From the NCBI GenBank assembly GCA_947489325.1, contig CANLDA010000002.1, forward strand, positions 62,001 to 126,000: a DNA stretch of 64,000 bases, in the 5' to 3' direction. The notes under the pieces were generated by a model. That model worked only from the letters and a program-made list of their open reading frames with translations. It ran no database searches and was not told the origin of the DNA. The position numbers and the translations under genes were made by a program. Position 1 is the stretch's first letter. Every line of letters begins with the position of its first letter. Shown here piece after piece: positions 35,979 through 45,189 of the stretch. Source of the DNA: an uncultured Paracoccaceae bacterium. Lineage in GTDB: Bacteria; Pseudomonadota; Alphaproteobacteria; Rhodobacterales; Rhodobacteraceae.

Positions 35979-36427
35979 AAAACTGGCTGGATATCCCACC
36001 AGTCTGGTTGATCGCGGCAATTGTGCTGTCTTATGTCCAAGCTACGACATTTCCCTTGGGATTGCGTTTCGGTGGCAGTTGGGCACAGCTTTTGGGCGGT
36101 GTGTGTGTCGGTGGTGGGTTGGTTCTTATTGCGCTGGCGATTTACGAAATGCGACGCCACAAAACCACGGTAATTCCGCATCAAGAGGCGGAAACGCTTG
36201 TGACATCCGGGATTTTCTCGCGGTCACGCAATCCGATCTATTTGGGGGATATGTTGGTGCTGTTGGGGTTGATCTTGCGGTTTGACGCAGTGTTATCCTT
36301 GCCTTTGGTGCCTATTTTCCTGTGGGTAATCGAAAAACGATTTGTGATTGTTGAGGAAGATATGTTGCGGCGAAAATTCCGCGCGAATTTCGCACGATAT
36401 TGTCAAAAGACGCGACGCTGGGTGTGA
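35966..36427 (+). CDS. Isoprenylcysteine carboxyl methyltransferase (ICMT)/PEMT-like membrane protein
   Basis: The 153-residue membrane protein has about four hydrophobic segments and the family motif HQEAETLVTSGIFSRSRNPIYLGDML, then EEDMLRRKFRANFARYCQKTRRW. Bacterial members are called isoprenylcysteine carboxyl methyltransferase or phospholipid methyltransferase-like proteins, using SAM at the membrane, but substrates are mostly unknown. ATG 35966 has a poor ribosome binding site and lies inside the 31-codon ORF, suggesting coupled translation. Confidence 0.82.
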   Translation: MRKVKNWLDIPPVWLIAAIVLSYVQATTFPLGLRFGGSWAQLLGGVCVGGGLVLIALAIYEMRRHKTTVIPHQEAETLVTSGIFSRSRNPIYLGDMLVLLGLILRFDAVLSLPLVPIFLWVIEKRFVIVEEDMLRRKFRANFARYCQKTRRWV

Positions 36428-36540
36428 TGCGATGCATCCAAATGCGACATGACCTTGTGAGCGCATGTGCTGCGTTGTAAACCGTGCTTATGCAAATAGT
36501 GTAACTGAAACAAGAATTCAGGAATAAGGGGGAAAGAAAC

Positions 36541-38112
36541 GTGAAAATCGGAACGCCGAAAGAGGTGTTTGAAGGGGAAAACAGGGTCGCAATGACGCCG
36601 GATTCCGCGAAACAGCTTCAGAAACTTGGATATGAATGTGCCATTCAGGCCGGTGCGGGTGAGGCCGCAGGGTTTTCGGATGCGATCTATAAAGAGGCTG
36701 GCGTCGAGGTTGTCAAAACCGCAGCAAGCCTTTGGAAAAACGTCGATATCGTCGCGAAGGTACGCCAACCAGACGCGACAGAGCTTAAGCGTCTGACCAA
36801 GGGCAAAACGCTGATTTCCTTCTTTAATCCTGCGGGGAACGAAGATGGCATGGAGGCCGCTAAGGCCAAGGGTGCCAACGTCATCGCCATGGAAATGGTC
36901 CCCCGTATTTCACGTGCCCAAAAGATGGACGCGCTGTCGTCCATGGCCAATATCGCGGGCTATCGCGCTGTTATCGAGGCAGGCAACAACTTTGGCCGCT
37001 TCTTTACCGGTCAGATCACAGCAGCGGGTAAGGTGCCCCCTGCCAAAGTTCTGGTTGTTGGTGCAGGTGTTGCAGGTCTTGCGGCCATTGGCACCTCTAC
37101 GTCACTTGGTGCGATCACATTGGCCTTTGACGTGCGCCCTGAAGTGGCCGAGCAGGTTGAATCCATGGGGGCCGAGTTCGTCTATTTGGATTTCGAAGAA
37201 GAACAACAGGACGGTGCTGCAACAGGTGGTTATGCTTCAGTGTCTTCGCCTGAATTCCGCGAGGCACAGCTGGCCAAGTTCCGCGAATTGGCGCCAGAGG
37301 TGGACATTGTTATCACCACGGCCCTGATCCCTAATCGTGAGGCACCAGAGCTGTGGACCGAAGACATGGTTGCCGCGATGAAGCCCGGCTCTGTGATTGT
37401 CGATCTGGCGGCTGAAAAGGGTGGCAACTGCAAACAAACGGTGATGGACGAAAAGATCGTCACTGAAAACGGTGTGACCATCATCGGGTATACCGATTTC
37501 CCAAGCCGTATGGCCTCGCAGGCGTCCACGCTTTATGCGACCAACATTCGTCACATGATGACCGACCTGACGCCAGAAAAAGACGGCCAGATCAATCATG
37601 ACATGGAAGACGACGTGATCCGCGGTGCGACCGTGACCTTTGCGGGTGACATCACTTTCCCGCCCCCTCCGCCCAAGATTCAGGCGATTGCTGCCAAACC
37701 CAAGGCCGAGGTCAAAGAACCCACACCTGAGGAAAAACGCGCAGCAGAAGTGGCCGCCTTCAAAGCTCAGACCAAACAGCAGGTCACATTGTTGGCTGTT
37801 GGCGCGGCGCTGTTGCTGGGCGTCGGTCTTGTGGCACCAGCCAGCTTTATGCAGCACTTTATCGTGTTTGTTCTGGCGGTTTTCGTTGGATTTCAGGTCA
37901 TCTGGGGCGTGGCGCACAGTCTGCACACACCACTGATGGCGGTCACCAATGCGATTTCGTCGATCATCATTCTGGGGGCTTTGATGCAAATTGGATCAGG
38001 CAGCTTCCTTGTGATCTTATTGGCGTCGCTGTCGGTCTTTATGGCCGGGATCAATATTTTCGGCGGCTTCCTAGTGACACGGCGCATGCTCGCCATGTTC
38101 CAGAAATCGTAA
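36541..38112 (+). CDS. pntA: NAD(P) transhydrogenase subunit alpha
   Basis: The 523-residue subunit starts at GTG 36541 after AAGGGGGA. Residues 1-135 are the AlaDH/PNT N-terminal domain ([20 protein letters not shown]), 140-370 the NAD(H)-binding domain with [22 protein letters not shown], and 415-510 carry four membrane segments after a Lys/Glu-rich linker. With PntB it couples hydride transfer from NADH to NADP+ to proton re-entry, supplying NADPH. The two-subunit form with membrane segments on alpha resembles the E. coli enzyme. Confidence 0.96.
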   Translation: MKIGTPKEVFEGENRVAMTPDSAKQLQKLGYECAIQAGAGEAAGFSDAIYKEAGVEVVKTAASLWKNVDIVAKVRQPDATELKRLTKGKTLISFFNPAGNEDGMEAAKAKGANVIAMEMVPRISRAQKMDALSSMANIAGYRAVIEAGNNFGRFFTGQITAAGKVPPAKVLVVGAGVAGLAAIGTSTSLGAITLAFDVRPEVAEQVESMGAEFVYLDFEEEQQDGAATGGYASVSSPEFREAQLAKFRELAPEVDIVITTALIPNREAPELWTEDMVAAMKPGSVIVDLAAEKGGNCKQTVMDEKIVTENGVTIIGYTDFPSRMASQASTLYATNIRHMMTDLTPEKDGQINHDMEDDVIRGATVTFAGDITFPPPPPKIQAIAAKPKAEVKEPTPEEKRAAEVAAFKAQTKQQVTLLAVGAALLLGVGLVAPASFMQHFIVFVLAVFVGFQVIWGVAHSLHTPLMAVTNAISSIIILGALMQIGSGSFLVILLASLSVFMAGINIFGGFLVTRRMLAMFQKS

Positions 38113-38125
38113 AGGGGTAGGGATT

Positions 38126-39559
38126 ATGGAATTCGGATTTACAACAGCGGCCTATGTGGTCGCAGCTGTTCTTTTCATCCTGAGCCTTGGCGGATTGTCT
38201 GGTCAGGAAAGCGCAAAGCGCGCTGTTTGGTATGGTATTGTAAGTATGGGGCTTGCGGTTGTGGCCACATTGATCGGCCCCGGTTCGGGCCTTTGGTTGC
38301 TGTCCCTTCTGCTGATCGCAGGTGGTGGTGCCATTGGGTATCAATTGGCCACACGCGTACAGATGACGCAGATGCCCGAACTGGTGGCCGCGATGCATTC
38401 GCTGGTTGGTTTGGCAGCGGTTTTTGTGGGCTTGAACGCCCATATTGAACTGGGAAATGTTTTGGCAATGAGTGCCGAAGCCAGACATCATTTGGACGGT
38501 TTCGCGGCGCTTTTGGCCCACAAATCATCCGTTGAGATTAACATCTTACGCGTTGAGTTGTTTCTAGGCATTTTCATTGGTGCGGTGACATTCACCGGGT
38601 CGGTTGTGGCCTATGGCAAACTGGCGGGTAAGTTGACCTCAGCGGCAACCAAATTGCCGGGTGGGCATATGCTGAACGCCGCGGCGGCTGCGATCTCGGT
38701 GTTGACGCTGATCTGGTATTTCAACTCTGGTGGGTTCCTGCCGTTGTTCATCATGACACTGGCGGCGCTATTCATTGGCTATCATCTGATCATGGGCATC
38801 GGCGGTGCGGACATGCCTGTCGTTGTGTCTATGCTTAACAGTTATTCCGGTTGGGCTGCGGCGGCGATTGGTTTCAGTCTTGGCAACGATTTGCTGATCG
38901 TTGTGGGCGCATTGGTTGGCTCTTCGGGCGCGATCCTCAGCTATATCATGTGTAAGGCGATGAACCGCTCGTTTGTTAGCGTAATCCTTGGCGGTTTTGG
39001 TGGCACTTCTGGCCCGCAGATGGAAGTCGAGGGTGAGCAGGTGGCGATCGAAGCAGATGGCGTAGCCGCGGCTTTGGAAGAGGCAGACAGCGTCATCATC
39101 ATCCCAGGATACGGCATGGCCGTGGCGCAAGCTCAGCAGAACGTGGCGGAACTGACGCGCCGTTTACGCGCAAAGGGCAAAAACGTGCGCTTTGCGATTC
39201 ATCCTGTGGCCGGGCGTCTGCCGGGGCATATGAATGTTTTGTTGGCCGAAGCCAAGGTGCCTTATGACATCGTGATGGAAATGGATGAAATCAATGAGGA
39301 TTTCCCAGAGACGGATGTGGCGATTGTTATTGGGTCCAACGACATCGTGAACCCTGCGGCACAAGAAGACCCAAACAGCCCCATCGCCGGCATGCCGGTT
39401 CTGGAATGCTGGAAGGCCAAGCAGGTGTTTGTCTCTAAGCGCGGACAGGGCACCGGGTATTCGGGTATTGAGAACCCACTGTTCTTCAAAGATAATACGC
39501 GCATGTTCTATGGTGATGCAAAGGCGAGTCTAGATACATTGCTGACAATGATCCAATAG
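38126..39559 (+). CDS. pntB: NAD(P) transhydrogenase subunit beta
   Basis: The 477-residue subunit has about nine membrane segments (residues 1-260) and a C-terminal NADP(H)-binding domain with [14 protein letters not shown], the [27 protein letters not shown] signature, [13 protein letters not shown] and [16 protein letters not shown]. It lies 13 bp after pntA behind a GGGGTAGGG run and ends before a strong terminator, so pntAB form a two-gene operon. Confidence 0.97.
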   Translation: MEFGFTTAAYVVAAVLFILSLGGLSGQESAKRAVWYGIVSMGLAVVATLIGPGSGLWLLSLLLIAGGGAIGYQLATRVQMTQMPELVAAMHSLVGLAAVFVGLNAHIELGNVLAMSAEARHHLDGFAALLAHKSSVEINILRVELFLGIFIGAVTFTGSVVAYGKLAGKLTSAATKLPGGHMLNAAAAAISVLTLIWYFNSGGFLPLFIMTLAALFIGYHLIMGIGGADMPVVVSMLNSYSGWAAAAIGFSLGNDLLIVVGALVGSSGAILSYIMCKAMNRSFVSVILGGFGGTSGPQMEVEGEQVAIEADGVAAALEEADSVIIIPGYGMAVAQAQQNVAELTRRLRAKGKNVRFAIHPVAGRLPGHMNVLLAEAKVPYDIVMEMDEINEDFPETDVAIVIGSNDIVNPAAQEDPNSPIAGMPVLECWKAKQVFVSKRGQGTGYSGIENPLFFKDNTRMFYGDAKASLDTLLTMIQ

Positions 39560-39582
39560 GGCCTTACCCCTTTTGAATTTTG

Positions 39583-39613
39583 AAACGCGCCATGGCAACA
39601 TGGCGCGTTTTTT
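39583..39613 (+). terminator. Rho-independent terminator of pntAB
   Basis: A perfect 12-pair stem (AAACGCGCCATG) with a GCAA tetraloop is followed by six T. Confidence 0.96.
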
Positions 39614-39824
39614 GTTGCTACGATCCCAATGTGCGCGCAGATGCGCGCGCTGTATCTCTCGCACGGATTTCATTGAAATCCTTGCTCGGGCCTGCCCTGT
39701 GAGGCGAATGAAGTGGGAAATCTCAAGCCTTTGTATGCAAATGTATTCGGTAACATGCTGAAATAAAAGATTTCTTTACATCTTAATGTGTGCAAATAGG
39801 GTGCCAACAACACAGGAACTCGAG

Positions 39825-41102
39825 ATGCCACCGATTGCAGACCATCCATTGCGCTATAAATTGGCCAACGAGTTGCACGCGCGGCCATTCCCGTCATTGG
39901 CAGCTCCGTGTACGGCAGTATTTCTGGCGATCAAACAACCAGTGAATGCCGCAGGGCGTGACCGATCTGACGATATGGCGCAATTGTTGCGACTGCTGGA
40001 TCGCTATGGTGCCATGCATCCACAACCCGGAGCGACGCATTATTTCGGCAAGATCGGGCGTCATCAGCTTAAGTGGGAGCAGCACACGGAATTTGTGACC
40101 TATACGGTATTTTCCGATGGTTTGTCCGCCCGCGCCTTTGATCCAGCAGAGTTTGAAGTTTTCCCTGAGGACTGGTTGTCATCGTTGACAGGAACACGCG
40201 TGACTTCTGCGTTAATCAGGGTAGAGCGCGGCGTAGATAGCGAAGCCGTGGAGTTTTCTCTGGAAAAGTGGTTTGAGCGCGAGAGCCTTGCCGTCAGTCA
40301 CGTGTTGGATCGGGATGCGATAATTGCGGGTGATTTCCGCATTGATGAGGCCGGGCATCAGCGCTTTGCGATTTTTGCGTCGTTGGATACAGGGCAGCAA
40401 CGCATTGGTCGCATTGTGCAGCGCTTGTGCGAAATTGAAACCTATAAAACCATGTCGATGTTGGGGTTCACGCGATCGCGCGAGATGTCGGCGCGGATGG
40501 GAGAGTTGGATGCCGACCTGACCCATCTGATGGGGGAGATGACAGGGAATGAGCCGCCTGAGTCAACATTGGATGACTTGCTTACGGTGTCTACTGAACT
40601 TGAAGGATGTGTCGCGCGCACATCGTTTCGGTTTGGGGCGACCGGAGCTTATGAAAAGATCGTGCAGCAACGTATTGAGGTTTTGCGCGAAGAGCGTTTC
40701 ATGGGGCGCCAGACGTTTCGTGAATTCATGATGCGGCGGTATGATCCAGCGATGCGCACGGTGGCGTCAACGGAAAAGCGGCTGCAAGCCTTGGCCGACA
40801 GGGCCATTCGTGCGGGCGAGTTGTTGCGTACCAAAGTGGACGTGGCGCGATCTGCCCAGAACCAGAAAGTTCTGGAAAGCATGGATAAACGCGCAGATAT
40901 GGCGCTGCGTTTGCAGCAAACTGTCGAGGGTCTCTCTGTGGTCGCGATCAGTTACTACGCGGTGTCTTTGGCTGGATATCTGACCTATCCGTTGGCCAAA
41001 TTGATCAACATATCCAAAGGTGAGTTGACCGCGCTTTTAACGCTTCCGGTCATTGGCTGCGTGTGGTGGATGGTGCGGCGGATTAAAAAATCAATGCACT
41101 AA
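39825..41102 (+). CDS. DUF3422 family protein with C-terminal membrane segments
   Basis: The 425-residue protein belongs to the uncharacterised DUF3422 family: HPLRYKLANELHARPFPSL at the start, HYFGKIGRHQLKWEQHTEFVTYTVF, a helical region rich in coiled coil (about 230-350), and two hydrophobic segments at residues 372-415 near a short basic tail (RRIKKSMH). It therefore looks like a cytoplasmic coiled-coil protein anchored by a C-terminal hairpin. Function unknown. ATG 39825 follows AGGA. The preceding 39614-39824 holds a GGATTTC/GAAATCC dyad (39665-39681) and probably its promoter. Confidence 0.88.
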   Translation: MPPIADHPLRYKLANELHARPFPSLAAPCTAVFLAIKQPVNAAGRDRSDDMAQLLRLLDRYGAMHPQPGATHYFGKIGRHQLKWEQHTEFVTYTVFSDGLSARAFDPAEFEVFPEDWLSSLTGTRVTSALIRVERGVDSEAVEFSLEKWFERESLAVSHVLDRDAIIAGDFRIDEAGHQRFAIFASLDTGQQRIGRIVQRLCEIETYKTMSMLGFTRSREMSARMGELDADLTHLMGEMTGNEPPESTLDDLLTVSTELEGCVARTSFRFGATGAYEKIVQQRIEVLREERFMGRQTFREFMMRRYDPAMRTVASTEKRLQALADRAIRAGELLRTKVDVARSAQNQKVLESMDKRADMALRLQQTVEGLSVVAISYYAVSLAGYLTYPLAKLINISKGELTALLTLPVIGCVWWMVRRIKKSMH

Positions 41103-41141
41103 AGTTTCAGCGAAGAGCGTCGCGTAGCGAGCGATGAGCAC

Positions 41142-42104
41142 TCACCGCCCGCGAATACGAGGGTCAAGCGCATCGCGCAGCCCATCCCCCATGTAATTCA
41201 CGCTCAGCACAGTCAGGGAAATCATAAGGCCGGGCCACACCACGCGCTCTGGATAAAGGTCCATCCGATCCACACTGTCATTCAACAGCCGCCCCCAAGT
41301 TGGAAAATCCGGTGGAAACCCAAATCCCAGAAATGACAGCGCACTTTCCGTGATAATGGCGATCGCAATACCCAACGTCGCTGATACCATGATTGGTGAC
41401 AGCACATTGGGCAACAGATGCCGGGCCACCAGCTTGCGCGGAGTGGTCCCAATGGAACGTGCGGCAAGAATGAACTCGCGTTCCTTCAATGCCAACACAT
41501 CACCACGTACAATACGTGCGGTTTGCATCCAGCTGGTCACACCAATCAGCGCGACCACCAGCACAAAAACCCCACCTTCCACGCCAAACGTGGCCGATAG
41601 CGCTTCGCGAAACAGCAAAGAGGCCACAAGGATCAAGGGCAACAAAGGCAGTGCGAGAAACAAATCGGTCAACCGCATCAATGGGCCATCCAACCGTTTG
41701 ACATATCCGGCCAACACCCCAACCAGCGTGCCAATGAGGATGGACAGGACCATCGCTGTCAGGCCAACCGCGATGGACACACGCCCCCCAGACAACAGTC
41801 GCGCCAATATGTCTCGCCCAAGGTTGTCAGTGCCCAGCGGATGCCACCAGTTGGTTTTGGCGTCACTTTCCCACAGCACTGTGTAAATCGGTCGCGTGTC
41901 GCGCAGCTTAATGAAATCGCGCCCTGATGGCAGGTGTTGGGCGTCCACCCACCAGATCATCGGACCGATGAATACGGCGAGGACGATGAATAGAAAGACA
42001 AAAGCCCCGATGAGCGCGCCTTTGTGGGATTTGAATTGTACCCACACATCCCACCATTGGCTGCGTGGGGGATGGGTTGGAACGGGATCAGAAAGCTCAA
42101 TCAT
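41142..42104 (-). CDS. Opp/Dpp-type ABC transporter permease (OppC/DppC-like)
   Basis: The 320-residue permease has an N-terminal cytoplasmic leader, one membrane segment (GALIGAFVFLFIVLAVFIGP), a periplasmic region and a five-helix BPD_transp_1 core with the EAA loop (EREFILAARSIGTTPRKLVARHLLPNVLSP). The GTDNLGRDILARLLSGGR motif is typical of OppC/DppC. ATG 42104 follows AAGGATC and overlaps oppB by eight bases. Third gene of the binding protein-permease-permease transcript. The partner ATPase is the fused protein at 45190 on the other strand. Confidence 0.93.
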   Translation of the reverse strand: MIELSDPVPTHPPRSQWWDVWVQFKSHKGALIGAFVFLFIVLAVFIGPMIWWVDAQHLPSGRDFIKLRDTRPIYTVLWESDAKTNWWHPLGTDNLGRDILARLLSGGRVSIAVGLTAMVLSILIGTLVGVLAGYVKRLDGPLMRLTDLFLALPLLPLILVASLLFREALSATFGVEGGVFVLVVALIGVTSWMQTARIVRGDVLALKEREFILAARSIGTTPRKLVARHLLPNVLSPIMVSATLGIAIAIITESALSFLGFGFPPDFPTWGRLLNDSVDRMDLYPERVVWPGLMISLTVLSVNYMGDGLRDALDPRIRGR

Positions 42105-43104
42105 AACGGATCCTTGGGTCAAGCACGCCATAAAGAACATCAGCAATCAGATTGAACACCACGATCAGCACAGCAAAGATAAAGGTCAAGGTCTGAACCA
42201 TCGGCAGATCATTGGCCTGAATGGACCCAATCAACAATGATCCGATACCGTTCACCTTGAACACTTGCTCGGTTATGATGGCCCCGCCAAAGATCGACGG
42301 AATACCCAATGCAATCACCGTGACCACTGGGATCATCGAATTGCGCAGAACGTGGATCAGAACCACCGCACGTTCGCCCAATCCTTTGGCGCGCGCAGTG
42401 CGTACGTAATCCTGATTGAGATTGTCGAGCATGGAGGAGCGCATGAACCGGCTGATCTGGGCAGTAATTTGCAAAGCCAGCACCATTACCGGTAAAAACA
42501 TCTGAAAGAACTGTTTTTTCAGGCTCGCCCAATCGTTGACTTCAAGCGTGGTGTCATAAATGGATGGGAACCAACCAAGCCAAACCGCAAAGACCATGAT
42601 CACCAAAGGCCCTGTGAAAAACGGGGGCACTGAAAACCCGACCATGGTGACAAAGGTGCCAGCCTGATCAAAGATAGAATATTGCCGATAGGCTGAATAG
42701 ATACCCACCGGGATGGCGATCAGGATGCCAACGATATAGGCCACACCCACCACCCATAATGTTTGAGGCAAACGCTGTGCCACGATATCCATGACAGGAG
42801 ATCGGGTTTGCCAACTGATGATACGCTGTTCGCCTTCGGCCAAAGCTGTGCCAAAGATGCCATCGATCATCACCTGCGGCTCGATCCAGAAAAACTGGAC
42901 GATCCATTTCCAGAACCGCACATAGGCAGGCTCTCCCAATCCCAGCGCAAGGCGCATCTTTTCCTTGACCTCGGGCGGGACTGTCAACGGCACCTGTGCC
43001 ATCGGATCACCGGGGGCGAATTCCAATAGGGCAAAGATGACAAGGCTGATAAATAAAAGCGTCGGAACGGCGAGGACCAATCGTCGTATCGTAAATGTCA
43101 GCAT
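42097..43104 (-). CDS. Opp/Dpp-type ABC transporter permease (OppB/DppB-like)
   Basis: The 335-residue permease begins with the OppB/DppB signature (TFTIRRLVLAVPTLLFISLVIFALLEFAPGDP), has six membrane segments, and the EAA loop YVRTARAKGLGERAVVLIHVLRNSMIPV. It contains a longer periplasmic insertion at about residues 65-110 (VRFWKWIVQFFWIEPQVMIDG) than many DppB proteins. It pairs with the OppC-like permease and follows the binding-protein gene after a hairpin. Confidence 0.93.
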   Translation of the reverse strand: MLTFTIRRLVLAVPTLLFISLVIFALLEFAPGDPMAQVPLTVPPEVKEKMRLALGLGEPAYVRFWKWIVQFFWIEPQVMIDGIFGTALAEGEQRIISWQTRSPVMDIVAQRLPQTLWVVGVAYIVGILIAIPVGIYSAYRQYSIFDQAGTFVTMVGFSVPPFFTGPLVIMVFAVWLGWFPSIYDTTLEVNDWASLKKQFFQMFLPVMVLALQITAQISRFMRSSMLDNLNQDYVRTARAKGLGERAVVLIHVLRNSMIPVVTVIALGIPSIFGGAIITEQVFKVNGIGSLLIGSIQANDLPMVQTLTFIFAVLIVVFNLIADVLYGVLDPRIRYD

Positions 43105-43138
43105 ATGCGGCGCCTTTATGCGTCAGTCTTTTGTGAAT

Positions 43139-43165
43139 GATCCGGGGCAGGGGCTGCCCCGGATC
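43139..43165 (-). terminator. Intercistronic hairpin between binding-protein and permease genes
   Basis: GATCCGGGGCA, a five-base loop and TGCCCCGGATC form an 11-pair stem with no T-run. Such structures after binding-protein genes stabilise the upstream mRNA or attenuate the permease genes. Confidence 0.65.
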
Positions 43166-43204
43166 CCTATTCAGGCATGGACGCGGCTGCGTCCATCCAC
43201 AATC

Positions 43205-44905
43205 TTACTTGATGCGATACCAATCCGCTGCATTCCACAGCTCGCTGTCCCAGACATTCAGGATGACACCGCCAAGACTGTTGGCGTGCGCAGATACGCG
43301 CCCTCGGTGGACAAGCGGCACAATGGTATAACTATCTTTGGTCACCATGTTATTCATCTGCTTGGCAATTTCGCCGCGTTTGGCGATGTCGCCCGTGCGG
43401 GCCAACTCGTCAATTAACGCGTCATATGCCGGATCACAGAAGCGGTTGATATTTTCACCTTGCCATTGGCTTTCAGGTTTTGGTTCTCCACCACAACGAT
43501 AGGCCGCCAGATATTGCTGCGGATCGGTGCCTGCAAAGATATTTGCGTACATTTCCACATCTGCATAGAATTTCTGGAAGGTATCAGGCGATCCAGGATC
43601 CCCCCCAAAGAACACAGAGGCCGACAGGTTGCGCAATTCGGTTTCCACTCCGATTTCGCTCCACCACTGTTTGATCAGAGCCTGAAAATCCTGACGCACG
43701 GCGTTGGTGGATGTTTGATAAAGGATCGACAAACGCACACCATCCTTGGCGCGAATACCGTCGGCTCCTTTGATCCAGCCCGCGCTGTCCAGTAAGGCAT
43801 TGGCGCCCGCGATGTCCTGCACTTTGCAGTAATCGTTTTCGGCTGCGTAATTGGGCGGTGATGGCACCAGATCACAGGTAACCTTGCCCGCTTTGCCATA
43901 GCCCACCTCGACCAACAACTCGCGGTCAATTGCCATGGACAGGGCCTTACGCACGCTGATGTCGCTGAGGAACGGATGCGGGGCCTTTCGTGTGGCACGC
44001 GTGTCTGCATCCAGGGCCGGGCTTGGGTCGGTCAGGTTCATCTCCAGACGCTCGACCAATGGACCAAAGCCCACAATGGCCTTGCCCTTGCCGCCTTTTT
44101 CCATCTTGGCAATGACATCAGGCGCAAGTTGTAGGTTCCAGGCATAGTCAAATTCGCCCGTTTCCATGACTGCACGTCCCGCAGCCGTGGCATCCCCACC
44201 CCCTTTGAAGGTCAGTGTGGCAAAGGCAGGCTTGGCCGGATCGCGATAATTGGGGTTGGCTGACATGGAAATCACGTCATTTGGCTTAAACTCATCCACA
44301 ACAAATGGGCCTGTGCCGATGGGCGCAAAGTTCGCATCGGTACATTCAGGCGCGCGCGCGCCCGTGCAGTTTTCAAACTGTGCCTTTTGAAGGATCGGAG
44401 ATTGCGCCCCAACCAACGGATTATAGGGGTTCGGTTTGGGTTGATTAAAGGTGATCTTGACGGTCAGATCGTCGACCACCTCAACACGTTCAACCCCGTC
44501 AAAGAACGACGCAGAGGCGCAGCCGCCTTCGGGGTGCATGCAGTAATCTGCACTGAATTTCACATCCTGAGAGGTCAGCGCACTGCCGTCCGACCACGTC
44601 AGCCCGGATTTCAGTTTCCATGTGATGGTTTTCAGATCGGCGGATACGCCGCCATTTCCCACGGTGGGAATGTCCTCGACGAGCCACGCGACCAAGTCAC
44701 CATTTTCATCATAGCGCGCCAGCGGTTCAATCACCAAGGAAGAGGCCTGAATGTCTTTGGTGCCGCCTGACAGATAGGGGTTCATAATGGATGGCGCTTG
44801 CCAGTAGATGATGTTGACGTGGCCGTCGCTGCCACGCTCTGCCATGGCCGCCGGGGCCAATGCAAAAGCGGCTGCGGCGCCAAGCAATAGCGCTTTGATT
44901 TTCAT
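43205..44905 (-). CDS. Opp/Dpp-type ABC transporter substrate-binding protein
   Basis: The 566-residue SBP_bac_5 protein has a Sec signal peptide of about 22 residues (MKIKALLLGAAAAFALAPAAMA) and the family segments LVIEPLARYDENGDLVAWLVED, GLTWSDGSALTSQDVKFSADYC and GTGPFVVDEFKPNDVI. Several Cys pairs in the mature part could form disulfides in the periplasm. ATG 44905 follows AAGGAG. It opens the minus-strand half of a divergent cluster whose enzymes suggest an N-substituted amino acid, opine-like compound or peptide as ligand. Confidence 0.92.
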   Translation of the reverse strand: MKIKALLLGAAAAFALAPAAMAERGSDGHVNIIYWQAPSIMNPYLSGGTKDIQASSLVIEPLARYDENGDLVAWLVEDIPTVGNGGVSADLKTITWKLKSGLTWSDGSALTSQDVKFSADYCMHPEGGCASASFFDGVERVEVVDDLTVKITFNQPKPNPYNPLVGAQSPILQKAQFENCTGARAPECTDANFAPIGTGPFVVDEFKPNDVISMSANPNYRDPAKPAFATLTFKGGGDATAAGRAVMETGEFDYAWNLQLAPDVIAKMEKGGKGKAIVGFGPLVERLEMNLTDPSPALDADTRATRKAPHPFLSDISVRKALSMAIDRELLVEVGYGKAGKVTCDLVPSPPNYAAENDYCKVQDIAGANALLDSAGWIKGADGIRAKDGVRLSILYQTSTNAVRQDFQALIKQWWSEIGVETELRNLSASVFFGGDPGSPDTFQKFYADVEMYANIFAGTDPQQYLAAYRCGGEPKPESQWQGENINRFCDPAYDALIDELARTGDIAKRGEIAKQMNNMVTKDSYTIVPLVHRGRVSAHANSLGGVILNVWDSELWNAADWYRIK

Positions 44906-45189
44906 AAACTCGCTCCTTGTTGTGCACTTTCATGCAGTGTTCAAGAGATCTCTGTCGTCTCTTGTAGGTCGTATCTAACAAGGTAAGTTGTTCTAAAACA
45001 GATGCTTAACGCATTTTGTGCGTGTCGCGTACCTTGTAACTTCTGGCATTTCAGACCAAGTGATAAAAAATAGCAACCCCAGGATTTTTTATGACCCATG
45101 CGTTTCACGCATAGAGTGCGTATTGGGTTTGACAGGTGTGGGGGGCTGTCTGTACCGTTTTCAAAATCTAACACACGGGAACGAAATTC
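44906..45189. promoter_or_regulatory. Divergent promoter region with repeated TGCGT palindromes
   Basis: This 284-bp gap separates the binding-protein gene from the ATPase gene. It holds ACGCA-TTTTG-TGCGT at 45009-45023 and ATGCGT-TTC-ACGCAT at 45098-45112, with a further TGCGT at 45117. The repeated half-site suggests a regulator acting on both arms. No regulator gene is part of the cluster. Confidence 0.5.

Noticed and set aside
37237-37989. Minus-strand open frame of 250 codons opposite pntA
   Set aside because: Antisense shadow of pntA, rich in Gln/His/Arg, with no family features.
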